NCBI GenBank assembly: GCA_002391235.1
Contig: DGRX01000008.1
Span: forward strand, 25,663 to 89,662
Origin: Treponema sp. UBA4377
Lineage (GTDB): Bacteria > Spirochaetota > Spirochaetia > Treponematales > Treponemataceae
DNA: 64,000 bases
Direction: 5' to 3'
Made by a program: the position numbers and the translations under genes. Under the pieces are notes generated by a model, which worked only from the letters and a program-made list of their open reading frames with translations, was not told the origin of the DNA and searched no databases. Of this stretch, positions 63,973-64,000 are shown piece after piece (positions within the stretch are counted from its first letter, which is position 1; each line of letters starts with the position of its first letter).

Positions 63973-64000
63973 TTCTTAATCACATCAATGGCGATTTGTA

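Noticed and set aside
1..64000. Insertion sequences, prophage or integrase genes
   Set aside because: No transposase, integrase or phage structural gene was recognised; the AT-rich islands lack visible mobility genes or clear attachment repeats.

Overview
The window looks like chromosomal DNA of a spirochaete, most likely a host-associated Treponema. The evidence is an archaeal-type PheRS alpha subunit (a known spirochaete peculiarity), a bactofilin and M23 endopeptidase next to YaaR and RicT/PSP1 homologues, a 530-residue protein resembling the spirochaete DUF5312 family, many exported orphan proteins, an MCP and a GGDEF protein. Base composition is near 50% GC in the housekeeping parts and clearly lower in three or four islands of orphan genes. 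The genus is inferred from gene content only.

Layout. 0-4.7 kb: end of an unknown gene, an exported protein, an HXXEE membrane protein, a GNAT acetyltransferase and a PcrA/UvrD helicase. 4.7-10.4 kb: acyl-ACP thioesterase, parB-parA, a divergent methyltransferase, an MscS channel and endonuclease III. 10.5-14.6 kb: a NarL-type two-component system flanked by two exported-protein genes; a shared dyad lies upstream of all three transcription units. 14.6-22.6 kb: metK, a free-standing CBM48 protein, pheS, an exported protein, then a four-gene operon (DUF5312-like, GAF-GGDEF, rhomboid, exported protein). 22.6-27.4 kb: tatD, dus, then M23 peptidase, bactofilin, yaaR and ricT. 27.4-34.1 kb: a methyltransferase and a complete RND efflux operon (TolC, HlyD, RND, PII-like PG0541-type protein). 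34.2-36.7 kb: a Fic protein behind a repeat-rich promoter, then an AT-rich pair including a possible PD-(D/E)XK nuclease. 36.8-43.9 kb: an HMA protein, a damaged pyrK-pyrD locus, a CPBP-like protease with a PadR regulator, aspS, pyrE and an HD protein. 43.9-46.6 kb: an AT-rich four-gene operon divergent from an XRE regulator. 46.9-58.7 kb: a histidine phosphatase, a YegP-like protein with a histone-H1-like tail, an S41 lipoprotein, an esterase, mazG, a DtxR regulator, tRNA-Asp and tRNA-Pro, DUF456, MATE, MCP and OmpA-family proteins. 58.7-64 kb: an AT-rich island of small orphan membrane or exported proteins.

Four system-level signals stand out. (1) Related GC-rich repeats, partly palindromic, sit in frame inside three unrelated conserved proteins (helicase, methyltransferase, HD protein), like Rickettsia palindromic elements. 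(2) Many genes start 6-7 nt after a -10 hexamer with no Shine-Dalgarno sequence, suggesting leaderless mRNAs, and several -10 boxes are preceded by GCGC. (3) A GGAG-N5-CTCCTAA dyad probably defines the regulon of the NarL-type response regulator. (4) Multi-tier nested palindromes fill several gaps between genes. The pyrK-pyrD junction appears to have lost about 0.4 kb, through a real deletion or an assembly error.
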